From the NCBI GenBank assembly GCA_031553805.1, contig JAVBLC010000005.1, forward strand, positions 338,040 to 402,039: DNA of 64,000 nt. The letters run 5' to 3'. The notes beneath the pieces were generated by a model. It ran no database searches. It was not told where the DNA came from and worked only from the letters and a program-made list of their open reading frames with translations. Shown here piece by piece: positions 16,579-28,581 of this stretch (its first letter is position 1; each line of letters begins with the position of its first letter). Both the position numbers and the translations under genes were made by a program. Source of the DNA: JAITVB01 sp031553805 (GTDB taxonomy: Bacteria > Bacteroidota > Bacteroidia > Bacteroidales > Rikenellaceae).

Positions 16579-16989
16579 CTAAACGATCAGGCGACAGAGC
16601 GTGTGAAGGTGATAATCCTTCGCATCGCGGATCGCCAGCAAAAAGAAAAATTTATCGGAATAGGCCGAGCGATAGGCAGGAGCCTGCAACGCTTCGTTCT
16701 TTTCGTAAAGGGCGTGGAAAATGAATTTCGACAGCGGCGTGACGCGCGTGGGCGAAGAGGTTTGTTCGTTGCTCCCGACGCCGTTGGTCGTGCGCGGGGC
16801 CTCGATGCCCCAGCTGTCGCGGATGTAGTCGGAAGACACAGACCGGCTACCGCCAGACGGAAGTACTTCGCCCAAAAGGCTCGACGCGGGAAGCACCGGC
16901 AGGCCGCTGAACACGTCGCCCTTCGACCGTTCCACACCGAGGTAGAGGAAGGCCGAGATGAGCAGAAGTATTTTCAGCGAACGCCACAT
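16579..16989 (-). CDS. Hypothetical exported protein
   Basis: 136 residues starting MWRSLKILLLISAFLYLGVE, a likely signal or anchor sequence, then a low-complexity Ser/Gly/Thr-rich middle (PSGGSRSVSSDYIRDSWGIE, TTNGVGSNEQTSSPTRVTPL) and a C-terminal part rich in aromatic and charged residues (KFIFHALYEKNEALQAPAYR). No family recognised. The open frame continues upstream to 17061, but the hydrophobic start at 16989 is the better choice. Expression is not assured. Confidence 0.5.
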   Translation of the reverse strand: MWRSLKILLLISAFLYLGVERSKGDVFSGLPVLPASSLLGEVLPSGGSRSVSSDYIRDSWGIEAPRTTNGVGSNEQTSSPTRVTPLSKFIFHALYEKNEALQAPAYRSAYSDKFFFLLAIRDAKDYHLHTLCRLIV

Positions 16990-17179
16990 CGTTTTTCGAA
17001 TCTTTGGTAAAACGCAATCTGTCGTTTGTGTATTAGGAATATAGAGAAAGTCGAAAGGCAAATCGAACTCGCTCGAATTTGTCTGAGACGCATCCTAATA
17101 TTATGCAAATATAACTGTTTTTGCGGAACAAAAAGCTTTCCCGGGCGAATTCCCGCAAAAAGCACGCCGGGATGAACGA

Positions 17180-17210
17180 CGAAGCCCGGCCTTGTAGGGG
17201 CCGGGCTTCG
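17180..17210 (-). terminator. Hairpin after the AsmA-like gene
   Basis: CGAAGCCCGGCC (17180-17191) pairs with GGCCGGGCTTCG (17199-17210), 12-bp GC-rich stem 23 bases past the stop at 17234. Only a weak T/A run follows. Confidence 0.6.
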
Positions 17211-17233
17211 TAAAAGGTATGCAGACGGGCGGG

Positions 17234-19885
17234 TTATTGAGCCGGTGTTGCGTCGGTCGTTTCGCCCGCTTCGAGCTTCTTGATCTGGGCTTCGGCCGCA
17301 TCGAGCACCTTCTGGGCTTGCGTCTGAGCCTGTTTCACCAGGACGTCGGCCGATTTCTGGGCGGCGATCTTGGCCAACGGATTGGCGGCGGCATCGACCA
17401 GTTTCTGACCCTGTTCCTGGGCCGTAGCGACCAGGCGGTCGGCCGTGGACTGAGCCGTAGCGCGCAATTTGGCTGCCTGCTCGGCAACCTGCTGCGAAAG
17501 GTCGGCACTGCTGCCGGTGAGTTTTTGCATCTGGTCCTGAATAAGTTGTTTCGCTGCATCGGTGGCCATCTGCTGCACGCCGAGCTCGACCTTGGGCGAG
17601 GTGAAAGTCCCTTTGATCGTCACCGGAATGTTGCTCACGTAGCCGCCTGCGGTGCCCTGCGGCAGATTGACGGTGGCCTTGTAGTTAATCTCCTGGGCGA
17701 GGCTGGTCGTCCCTTCGAGGTGGACGTTGGTCGAACCCATCTTCAGGTCGAAGGGCGAGGTCGAGAGTAGCCCGTTTTCGATCGAGAACGGGATTTTGAT
17801 GTCTTTCGCCTCGATCTTGCGCAGGCCGTCGTTCTTGAGCAGCGTGGCCAGGACGTCAAACGCCTGGACGTTCTGGAGGTGGATGTCGCTCGAGGCGAGC
17901 GAGCCTTTGGCCGTGAGCTGGGTCAAGTCGGGAGTCATGTCGCCCTTCATCGGCGCTTTCATCGTCAGCTCGAGCGAGAAATTGCCACCCGTCTTTTCGA
18001 ACAGCGGAACGAGTTGGCGGATGAAATCCAACTGCTTAAATGTTTCGCTGAACGAGGCGTTTTTGATATTCAGGGCAACGCCCATCTGAGGGCTGAGGGG
18101 TTGGGCGGTGTTGTAGGTGCCGCTGGCTTCCATCGTGCCGCCCATGGCGTTCATCCGCAGCTGTTTCATATCGAGGATGCCGTCGGCCACTTCGACGCGG
18201 CCCGTCACGTTTTCGAGCACCATCTCCTGGAACAGCACCTTTTTAAGACCGGTCGACAGGCTCAGGCGCAGGTTTTTCGGAATTTCGATGGTCGAAAGGC
18301 TGGTTGTATCCGTGCTTTCGGTCGTGTCGTCACCCATCAGTTCGTTCAGGTTCAGCAAATTGGAATTTACCGAAAGGGTTCCGGAGAGGGTTTCGTTTTT
18401 AAGGAAATAAGGGAGGTAGTTCGACACCGAGCCGGCGGCCGAAATGTCGCTCGAACCGATCTTCATCGCCAGTTCGCTCAACTTCAACGCGGCCGGGGTA
18501 ATCGACGCCTGGGCGGAAGAGATCGCCACAGTGGGCAGACCTTCCAGATCGACGGTCATGCCCTTCACGCCGATGGCGCCCTCTCCCCTCACCTGCTGGT
18601 AATTTTCCCTTTCGATGTCTGACATCTTGGCGGCCAAATTAACGTCGGCCGTCAGTACGCCGTCCAGGCTGATCGAATCGGGCAAAGGATAGATCTGGTC
18701 GACCATCCCCAGGTCGAGCGTTCCCTTGGCCGTAGCCGTGAAAGCGGGATTGCTCTCGGGTGTCACCACGTGGAGGGTTACCGCGAACGGGTTGCCTGCC
18801 AGCGCAAAGGAGAAGCGCGGCACGTCAATCACCGTCTGGTCCATCGTCCCGCCCGGGTTTGTTACGGAAGCGGCGATCTGGATGTTATCCAGCGAACGGG
18901 GCAGATCGGGGTATTTGAACATCCCGTCGGCAACTTCCAGGCGGAGATCCATCTTCGGGAAAGTCGTTTCGGTATATTTGCCCTGGGCTTCACCCGAGAA
19001 GGTCAACTTTCCAGCAGCGGTCAGGTTCTGAAAATCCTTGGCGTAGAGGGCGGGGACGAGCGAGAGGATGTTTTTGAAATCGAGCGTCGGCATCGACACT
19101 TTCAGGTCCATATCGAAACCGTCGTCCTGCATTGCCAACCAGCCGTCGAGCGAAAGCGCCACGGCATTGAGGCGGATCGTGTTTTGTCCAAAAGTGTATT
19201 TCTGGGCGTCGAAATCGGCCGAGAGGATCATGTCGATGGCCGCTTCGGCGTTGCTTACATACGGGATATTGCCCATATAGAAATACATCCCGTCGGTAGT
19301 CAGGTTGAAATCCAGGTCGCTGGCCGACGCCGTAAAGTCGCCCTTCAGCCGCAGATCGAGGTTCTTCGTGTAGAAAGACATCTTTGACGAGTCGTCGATG
19401 TAGGCCACCTCGCCTTTTTTAATCCGCACATCCTTGAGGTTGACCTTAAACGACGATTCCGACTCGGGTGCCGTGGTTTCGGTCGTGTCGGGTTTCATCA
19501 CATCCCAGTTGACGCTGCCGTCGGCGGCTACCATCGCTTTGACCACCGGTTCGTCGAGCAGCACGCGCGAGACGCGGATGCCGCTGCTGCCGAAGATCGA
19601 CGCCAGGTCGACCGTCGCACCGATCGTGCGGGCACGGACCAATGTATCGCCTTCGAATTCGCCGACACCCGATAGCGAAAAGCCGCGCAGTTCGATCGAC
19701 GCGTTCGGAAAATTCTTGATCAGGCTCAGGCTCAGTTTGTCGAAATCGACGTGGGCGTTGAGCATCTTATTGGCTTCGGTCTTCACGAGGGTGACGATTT
19801 TCCCCTGGAAAGCGAAAGGCAGAATCAGCAGCAGTGCAAAGAGCGCTACGATAACAATTCCTGTAATTTTCAGAATTTTTTTCAT
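17234..19885 (-). CDS. AsmA-family envelope protein
   Basis: An 883-residue protein anchored by one N-terminal membrane helix (ITGIVIVALFALLLILPFAF, residues 8-27). The AsmA N-terminal domain follows (LSLSLIKNFPNASIELRGFS; VRARTIGATVDLASIFGSSG), then long repetitive beta-strand regions typical of AsmA/TamB-like bridge proteins, and the AsmA C-terminal signature near SLELTMKAPMKGDMTPDLTQ and FDLKMGSTNVHLEGTTSLAQ. The last 100 residues are Ala/Gln/Lys-rich coiled coil (QQVAEQAAKLRATAQSTADR). Such proteins are linked to lipid movement between membranes or outer-membrane assembly; the role here is inferred from the family. Single gene with a TACCTTTG box upstream, divergent from the DUF1573 gene. 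Confidence 0.88.
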   Translation of the reverse strand: MKKILKITGIVIVALFALLLILPFAFQGKIVTLVKTEANKMLNAHVDFDKLSLSLIKNFPNASIELRGFSLSGVGEFEGDTLVRARTIGATVDLASIFGSSGIRVSRVLLDEPVVKAMVAADGSVNWDVMKPDTTETTAPESESSFKVNLKDVRIKKGEVAYIDDSSKMSFYTKNLDLRLKGDFTASASDLDFNLTTDGMYFYMGNIPYVSNAEAAIDMILSADFDAQKYTFGQNTIRLNAVALSLDGWLAMQDDGFDMDLKVSMPTLDFKNILSLVPALYAKDFQNLTAAGKLTFSGEAQGKYTETTFPKMDLRLEVADGMFKYPDLPRSLDNIQIAASVTNPGGTMDQTVIDVPRFSFALAGNPFAVTLHVVTPESNPAFTATAKGTLDLGMVDQIYPLPDSISLDGVLTADVNLAAKMSDIERENYQQVRGEGAIGVKGMTVDLEGLPTVAISSAQASITPAALKLSELAMKIGSSDISAAGSVSNYLPYFLKNETLSGTLSVNSNLLNLNELMGDDTTESTDTTSLSTIEIPKNLRLSLSTGLKKVLFQEMVLENVTGRVEVADGILDMKQLRMNAMGGTMEASGTYNTAQPLSPQMGVALNIKNASFSETFKQLDFIRQLVPLFEKTGGNFSLELTMKAPMKGDMTPDLTQLTAKGSLASSDIHLQNVQAFDVLATLLKNDGLRKIEAKDIKIPFSIENGLLSTSPFDLKMGSTNVHLEGTTSLAQEINYKATVNLPQGTAGGYVSNIPVTIKGTFTSPKVELGVQQMATDAAKQLIQDQMQKLTGSSADLSQQVAEQAAKLRATAQSTADRLVATAQEQGQKLVDAAANPLAKIAAQKSADVLVKQAQTQAQKVLDAAEAQIKKLEAGETTDATPAQ

Positions 19886-19908
19886 GACAGTGCAGAATTA
19901 TTTTGTAA

Positions 19909-19916
19909 CAAAGGTA
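19909..19916 (-). promoter_or_regulatory. Candidate -7 box for the AsmA-like gene
   Basis: Minus strand TACCTTTG, about 24 bases before the ATG at 19885. The same octamer lies ahead of purF, nadE and the HAD gene at the left edge. Confidence 0.45.
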
Positions 19917-20137
19917 CTAAGTTTTCGATTTTTCCCATTTCGAACAGCCGTAATAATCGTACTTTTTCTTTCGGTGCGGCTCTGAGGGCATGGTAAGCGA
20001 GAAATTCGACAATAAAAAATGTTATAAAACAACGAAAAGCCTCCTTTCGCGTTAAGAACACTAAAATCTTTTGCGAAAAACAACACAAAGCACTAATTTT
20101 GCGTTTTCCTATAAGTAGGAAAAACCTCCCGCGTACT

Positions 20138-21247
20138 ATGAAAAAGAACCTGCTTTTAGCCTTCTTCGGCATCGCCCTGTGCGGATGCCTGGCTGCGTTG
20201 CCCGCCGCTGTCCTCGGACAGGGCCGCCCGCTCCAGGCCCGGTTCAACTCGACCAGTTGGGATTTTGGAAAGATCAAGGAAACCGACGGCCCGGTCAGCC
20301 ACACTTTCGAATTTACGAACACCGGAAAGACCCCTTACGTGATCGAGTTCATCTCGGTATCGTGCGGGTGCACCACCCCCGAATACAGCAAAGCCCCCGT
20401 CCTGCCCGGACGCAAGGGGACCATTAAAGTAACCTACGATCCGGCCGACCGGCCCGGCGTCTTTAACCGCTCGATCGTCGTCACGGCCAACAACCGCACC
20501 GAGCAGATCCCGCTCGTGATCACCGGCGAAGTTATCGGCCGGCCGCGTACGCCCGAGGAAGATTTTCCGATCGAAGTCACCGGCGGGCTGCGGGCAACCT
20601 CGAACACACTGCTTTTCGGCTATGTGCCGCGCGGCGGGATCCGCACGCAGGTCATCAACCTGTATAACAGCGGAACGAAAGATATTCGGCCAACAGTCAC
20701 TGTCAAAGGCCCGGAAAAAAACACCGCCCGGGTGACGATCGACCCCGAGGTGCTAAAACCCGGACAACGGGGATACCTGTCGTTCCAGTATGACCTGGAG
20801 CGGGCCGACCTGTGGGGGCAAATCTCGACGGCGTTCAACATCAGCGCCGGGGGGCAGGCCGCTGCCAATGATTTTAACGCCTACGCGACAGTCGTCGAAG
20901 ATTTTACGAATATGACACAAACCGAAATGGCCAAAGCGGCCAAAGCCAGTTTCTCGTCACAATTCTACCATTTCGGCGACGTGAAGGTCAACGAGGCCCT
21001 GACCCACAATTTCCAGATCACCAACACCGGCGAAAGCGATTTGGTGATCCGCGACATCAAGGCCGGAAGCAACCGGATTTCGTATACGATTGACAAGCGC
21101 ACGATCCGCCCGGGCGAAAGCGCCACGATGAAAGTAACCCTCAAGCCCAACCAGCGCTCGGTGCGCCTGAGCGAAAGCATCACACTGATCCTCAACGACC
21201 CGGCACGGCCAATGCGCGAGGTGCGGCTGGCGGCCAACGTAATTTAA
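20138..21247 (+). CDS. Exported DUF1573 protein
   Basis: A 369-residue exported protein. MKKNLLLAFFGIALCGCLAALPAAVLG is a signal sequence, possibly lipoprotein (GCLA). Two DUF1573 modules are clear: RPLQARFNSTSWDFGKIKET...HTFEFTNTGKTPYVI...VSCGCTTPEYSKAPVLPG (residues 25-120) and ASFSSQFYHFGDVKVNEALT...HNFQITNTGESDLVI (about 275-369), with a diverged Ig-like segment between. The SCGCTTPE motif is the family hallmark; these are Ig/ASPM-SPD-2-Hydin-like folds common in Bacteroidetes, of unknown function. The ATG at 20138 is chosen over upstream codons for its signal peptide. It is followed after 40 bases by nfnA. Confidence 0.88.
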   Translation: MKKNLLLAFFGIALCGCLAALPAAVLGQGRPLQARFNSTSWDFGKIKETDGPVSHTFEFTNTGKTPYVIEFISVSCGCTTPEYSKAPVLPGRKGTIKVTYDPADRPGVFNRSIVVTANNRTEQIPLVITGEVIGRPRTPEEDFPIEVTGGLRATSNTLLFGYVPRGGIRTQVINLYNSGTKDIRPTVTVKGPEKNTARVTIDPEVLKPGQRGYLSFQYDLERADLWGQISTAFNISAGGQAAANDFNAYATVVEDFTNMTQTEMAKAAKASFSSQFYHFGDVKVNEALTHNFQITNTGESDLVIRDIKAGSNRISYTIDKRTIRPGESATMKVTLKPNQRSVRLSESITLILNDPARPMREVRLAANVI

Positions 21248-21287
21248 ACCGAAACCCAGATACAAATACTGACCTATATCCGAAACA

Positions 21288-22172
21288 ATGTTTGAGATTG
21301 TAAAGAAGAAAAAACTGGCGGAAAACATTTTCCTGATGAACGTGCACGCTCCGCGCGTGGCCAAATCGGCCCGGCCGGGGCAATTTGTGATCGTGCGCGT
21401 CGACGACCGGAGCGAACGCATTCCGTTGACCATCTGTGACTACAACGCAGCCGAAGGCTGGGTGACGATCGTTACCCAAGTGGTGGGATCTTCGAGCGCC
21501 AAGATCTGTGCGCTCGAAGAGGGCGATAAATTCCAGGATTTCGTGGGGCCGCTGGGCCACCCGTCGGAATTTGTGTACGAACACATCGACGAGTTGAAAA
21601 ACAAAAAGATACTTTTCGTCGCCGGCGGCGTGGGGACGGCTCCCGTCTATCCGCAGGTGAAGTGGCTGCACGAGCAGGGCGTAGCGGCCGACGTGATCGT
21701 CGGGGCCAAGGCCAAAGACCTGCTCATTATGCAGGACGAAATGAAGGCAGTAGCCGGCAACCTGTATCCGGCCACCGACGACGGCAGCGCCGGGTTCAAG
21801 GGCCTGGTGACCGACTGTATGCGCGATTTGATCGACAACCAAGGCAAACGATATGACGTGGTGGTCGCCATCGGCCCGATGATCATGATGAAATTCGTGG
21901 CGATGACCACCAGAGAATACGGCATCAAGACGATCGTCAGCCTCAACAGCCTGATGGTCGACGGCACGGGGATGTGCGGAGCCTGCCGCGTAAGCGTGGG
22001 CGGAAAAACCTATTTCACGTGCGTAGACGGCCCCGAATTCGACGGGCACGCTGTCGATTACGATGAAGCGATGCGCCGCCAGGGAATGTACAAAACAATC
22101 GAAAGCCGCATCGAAAAAGCAGCGGAAGAGAAAGCCGCAGGGCACACCTGCAAAGTGGGGCTGGATAAGTAG
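21288..22172 (+). CDS. nfnA: NfnA-like FAD/NAD-binding small subunit (NADH-dependent ferredoxin:NADP+ oxidoreductase)
   Basis: A 294-residue protein of the sulfide/dihydroorotate dehydrogenase-like FAD/NAD-binding family, the small subunit of electron-bifurcating Nfn. Residues 1-95 form the FAD-binding barrel (SARPGQFVIVRV; RIPLTICDYN holds the RxPxT/S flavin motif). Residues 105-220 form the NAD domain (ILFVAGGVGTAPVYPQVKWL). Near the C-terminus MVDGTGMCGACRV and FTCVDGPEFD provide the Cys ligands of the [2Fe-2S] cluster. Nfn couples NADPH oxidation to reduction of NAD+ and ferredoxin, or the reverse. The partner gene starts 33 bases downstream. Confidence 0.9.
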   Translation: MFEIVKKKKLAENIFLMNVHAPRVAKSARPGQFVIVRVDDRSERIPLTICDYNAAEGWVTIVTQVVGSSSAKICALEEGDKFQDFVGPLGHPSEFVYEHIDELKNKKILFVAGGVGTAPVYPQVKWLHEQGVAADVIVGAKAKDLLIMQDEMKAVAGNLYPATDDGSAGFKGLVTDCMRDLIDNQGKRYDVVVAIGPMIMMKFVAMTTREYGIKTIVSLNSLMVDGTGMCGACRVSVGGKTYFTCVDGPEFDGHAVDYDEAMRRQGMYKTIESRIEKAAEEKAAGHTCKVGLDK

Positions 22173-22205
22173 AGCTGAAAGTTAGGAATTCGTAACTCGT
22201 AATTA

Positions 22206-23594
22206 ATGGCAAATAAAATACCCCGCGTGCCGGCACGCGAACAAGACCCGAAAGTGCGGGTCACCAATTTCGAAGAAGTCTGCCTGGGCTACACGCCCGA
22301 GATGGCGCAAATGGAAGCCTCGCGGTGCATTAATTGCAAAAAGCCACGGTGTGTCGACCAGTGCCCCGTGTCGGTGCAGATCCCGCAATTTATCCAGGCT
22401 GTCGTGGCCGGCGATTATACCGCCGCCGCGCAGACCATCGCCCAGGACAACCTGCTGCCGTCGGTGTGCGGACGCGTGTGCCCGCAGGAGAGCCAGTGCG
22501 AAGGCGCTTGCATCCTCGGCGTGAAGGGCGAACCGGTGTCGATCGGCAAACTCGAAATGTTTGTCGGCGACTGGGCGCGTGAGAACAAGGTGGAATTAGG
22601 CAAGCCTACCGTCAGGAACGGCCGCAAGGTGGCCGTGATCGGCAGCGGCCCGGCCGGATTGGCCGCCGCAGCCGACCTCGCCAAGGCCGGTTATACTGTA
22701 AAAATATTCGAAGCGTTGCACAAAGCGGGCGGCGTGCTAGAGTACGGGATTCCCGAATTCCGCCTGCCCAAGGCCAAGGTGGTCGCTTCGGAAGTGGAAA
22801 ACGTCAAGAAACTGGGCGTCGAGATCGAAACCGACGTCGTGGTGGGCCGCACCGTGACCATCGACGAGCTGATGGATGAAGAGGGCTATGAAGCCGTCTT
22901 CATCGGTTCGGGAGCGGGGCTGCCGCGTTTTATGAACATCCCGGGTGAGAACCTCAACGGCGTTGTGTCGGCCAATGAATTTTTGACCCGTGCCAACCTG
23001 ATGAAAGCCTTCGACACGAGTTACGACACACCTATCTACGTCGGCCAACGCGTGGCTGTGGTCGGCGGGGGCAACGTGGCGATGGACGCCGTGCGCACCG
23101 CCGCCCGCTTAGGAGCCGAAGCGACGATCGTCTACCGCCGCAGCGAAGCCGAATTGCCCGCCCGCGTCGAAGAGGTACACCACGCCAAGGAAGAGGGTAT
23201 CAACTTCAAAATGCTCACCAATCCGGTCGAGGTGCTCGGCGACGAGCGGGGCTGGGTACGCGGCCTGCGTTGCGTGCGGATGGAGCTGGGCGAACCCGAC
23301 GCTTCGGGCCGCCGTTCGCCGGTTGTCGTGCCCGGATCGGAGTTCGACATCGAGTGCGACGTGGTAATCATGGCGCTCGGCACCTCGCCCAATCCGTTGA
23401 TCTCGTCGACCACCGAGGGGTTGGAAACCAACCGTTGGGGATGCCTGATCGCCGACGAGGCGACGGGGGCAACGACCCGGCCTGGCATTTTTGCCGGCGG
23501 CGACGCCGTGACGGGTGCTGCGACGGTGATCCTGGCGATGGGCGCTGGCCGCGCTGCCGCCAAAGCCATCGACGAATACCTGAAGGCGAAATAA
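22206..23594 (+). CDS. nfnB: NfnB/GltD-like glutamate synthase (NADPH) homotetrameric-type large subunit
   Basis: A 462-residue flavoprotein usually annotated as NADPH-dependent glutamate synthase (gltA), the Nfn large subunit when paired with nfnA as here. The N-terminal cluster domain has CINCKKPRCVDQCP and CGRVCPQESQCEGACI (two [4Fe-4S] sites). FAD binding follows in KVAVIGSGPAGLAAAADLAK (about residue 140) and NADPH binding in RVAVVGGGNVAMDAVRTAAR (about 280), ending with GIFAGGDAVTGAATVILAMG, the second FAD motif. The adjacency to the small subunit and the presence of Rnf support the bifurcating NADH-ferredoxin-NADPH role over glutamate synthesis. A 25-bp perfect hairpin ends the operon. 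Confidence 0.9.
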   Translation: MANKIPRVPAREQDPKVRVTNFEEVCLGYTPEMAQMEASRCINCKKPRCVDQCPVSVQIPQFIQAVVAGDYTAAAQTIAQDNLLPSVCGRVCPQESQCEGACILGVKGEPVSIGKLEMFVGDWARENKVELGKPTVRNGRKVAVIGSGPAGLAAAADLAKAGYTVKIFEALHKAGGVLEYGIPEFRLPKAKVVASEVENVKKLGVEIETDVVVGRTVTIDELMDEEGYEAVFIGSGAGLPRFMNIPGENLNGVVSANEFLTRANLMKAFDTSYDTPIYVGQRVAVVGGGNVAMDAVRTAARLGAEATIVYRRSEAELPARVEEVHHAKEEGINFKMLTNPVEVLGDERGWVRGLRCVRMELGEPDASGRRSPVVVPGSEFDIECDVVIMALGTSPNPLISSTTEGLETNRWGCLIADEATGATTRPGIFAGGDAVTGAATVILAMGAGRAAAKAIDEYLKAK

Positions 23595-23602
23595 ATAAGG
23601 CT

Positions 23603-23656
23603 AAGCCGAAAACAATGGGGCGGGAACGAATGTTCCCGCCCCATTGTTTTCGGCTT
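23603..23656 (+). terminator. Strong hairpin terminator after nfnB
   Basis: Arms 23603-23627 and 23632-23656 are perfectly complementary over 25 bp (AAGCCGAAAACAATGGGGCG... and its complement) with a GAAT loop, 8 bases after the nfnB stop. Confidence 0.85.
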
Positions 23657-23687
23657 ATTCCTTTGTCTGTTCAGGCGCTCGCCACAG

Positions 23688-24240
23688 AGGGATTTTTTGT
23701 TCGTAGCCGAACAGGCTTGAGTTTTGGCTCGACCGTTATTGCGTCGCTACTTTCTTTTGCTGCCATCAAAAGAAAGTAGCCAAAGAAAAATCACCGCTTT
23801 TTCCTTATAGGCGGATGCGCGGTCCGTCGGCCCGCGTTAGCGTGACCCCTGTGGCCCAGCCTGAAATAGTGTTATCCGGCAAAGTCAAAATCCCCCAGTG
23901 CGGGTACGCACCCTTTAGGCCAAGTGCCCGTAGGCAGCGGGCCGAAGGCCCGCAAGCGCCTTATAGCCGGAGGTTGGGGCCCCACTTAGGTTTTACAAGC
24001 GGCGAACAGGACGGTACTGGAGCGGAGGAAAAGCCGGAGCGGAACCGACGAACCCGCAGGGTGAGGAGCTCACCGATCGAAGGGAGGTTACATTCCGCAG
24101 GATAGGCGCAAAAAAGGATTTTTTGCCACTTTTGTATCCCTACAAAAGTGGAGCAAAGAACAGTCTGCAGCAAAGTAAAAACCCCGAGTGCCGGGAGGCA
24201 CCAAAAGTGGAGCAAAAATTATCCGACAACATAATAACCT
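23688..24240. repeat. Repeat island 1 (elements P3, P5, P6, P4, P5), noncoding
   Basis: The gap between convergent nfnB and carB holds no believable gene. In order I see: P3 (23688-23790), with GTTCGTAGCCGAACAGGC and the hairpin CTACTTTCTTTTG/CAAAAGAAAGTAG; P5 (23879-23912), a GCAAAGTCAAAA...GTGC unit; P6 (about 23913-23990), with GGCAGCGGGCC and ATAGCCGGAGGTTGGGG; P4 (24107-24160), with hairpin CCACTTTTGTA/TACAAAAGTGG; and P5 again (24170-24202), with GAGTGCCGGGAGGCACC. All recur in islands 2 and 3. Roles are unknown; the hairpins may terminate transcription from carB or nfnB. Confidence 0.75.
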
Positions 24241-24277
24241 ATAATGATTAAGGCTTGCCTCGACAAGCCTTAATCAA

Positions 24278-27489
<3,212 letters not shown>

Positions 27490-27493
<4 letters not shown>

Positions 27494-28581
27494 CGTGTTT
27501 TCCATGCTTCGATTTCAGTTATCAGGTGGTCGAAAAGGAATTCGGTGTCGACCGGGCCGCTCGAGGCTTCGGGGTGGAATTGCACCGAGAAAAAGGGCAG
27601 CGAGCGGTGGCGGATGCCCTCGTTGGTACCGTCATTCAGGTTTTCGAACCAGGGTTCCCAATCGGGGCCCAAGCCGACGGGATCGACCGCGTAGCCGTGG
27701 TTCTGCGAGGTGATGTAGGCGCGGTCGGTGCCCACCTGGCGCACCGGCTGGTTGTGGCTGCGGTGGCCGTATTTCAGTTTGTAGGTCGTCGCCCCGGCCG
27801 CCAGCGACAGAAGTTGGTTACCCATGCAGATGCCGAAGATCGGTTTGCCGACGGCAAACGCCCTGCGGATGTTTTCGACCGTGCGGGCCGCCATCTGGGG
27901 GTTGCCCGGGCCGTTGCTGACCATCACCCCGTCATAGTCGAGCGCGGTGAAATCATAGTCCCACGGAACGCGGATGACCGTCGTGTCGCGGCGCAGCAGG
28001 CAGCGGATGATGTTGTACTTGCAACCGCAATCGACCAGCACCACCCGGTGGCGGCCCGTGCCGTAAGTCGTCACCTCGCGGCAGCTGGTGGCGGCGACCA
28101 GATTTTCGAGGTTGGGGTCTTCGAAGGCGGCCGGTTCGGGCGTGCCTTCGGGGACAAGTTTGCCGAGCATGACGCCCCGCTCACGGATCATGCGGGTGAT
28201 GGCCCGGGTGTCGACCGCGTAGAGGGCCGGAATACCTTGTGACTTGAGCCAGGCGTCGAGGCTTTTGGCAGCGTTCCAGTGGCTGTATTCGAACGAGTAG
28301 TCGGACACGACCAGCGCCCGGATGTGGATGCGGTCAGATTCAAAAAAATTCCGCAATCCGTCGGCCATTTCATCGCCCGGCACGCCGTAATTGCCCACCA
28401 GCGGGTAAGTCAGCACCAAGATCTGGCCGGCATAGGACGGGTCGGTCAGGCTCTCGGGATAGCCCGTCATCGCGGTGTTGAACACCACTTCGCCCGTGGC
28501 CGCCCCCGGGGCGCCGAAACGGTAGCCGGTGAAACGGTCACCGTTTTCGAGGATCAGGGTTGATTTTTCAGGATTCGGCAT
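27490..28581 (-). CDS. carA: Carbamoyl-phosphate synthase small subunit
   Basis: CarA hydrolyses glutamine and passes ammonia to CarB. The 363-residue protein has the CarA N-terminal domain (LILENGDRFTGYRFG, GEVVFNTAMTGYPESLTDPS) and a class I glutamine amidotransferase domain with the nucleophile in PIFGICMGNQLLSLAAGA and the His/Glu pair in VQFHPEASSGP. The typical SHNQPV segment is present. The start lies inside the 3' end of purF (14-base overlap) and the stop overlaps carB, so purF-carA-carB are tightly coupled. Confidence 0.97.

Noticed and set aside
20070..20101. A promoter TTTG...TAATTTG before the DUF1573 gene
   Set aside because: The -7 element is one base short of TAnnTTTG, so I did not list it as a feature although the spacing is close.
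23815..24105. Open frames inside repeat island 1 (and similar ones in islands 2 and 3)
   Set aside because: They are made from repeat modules, differ in frame between copies, and have no domain content.
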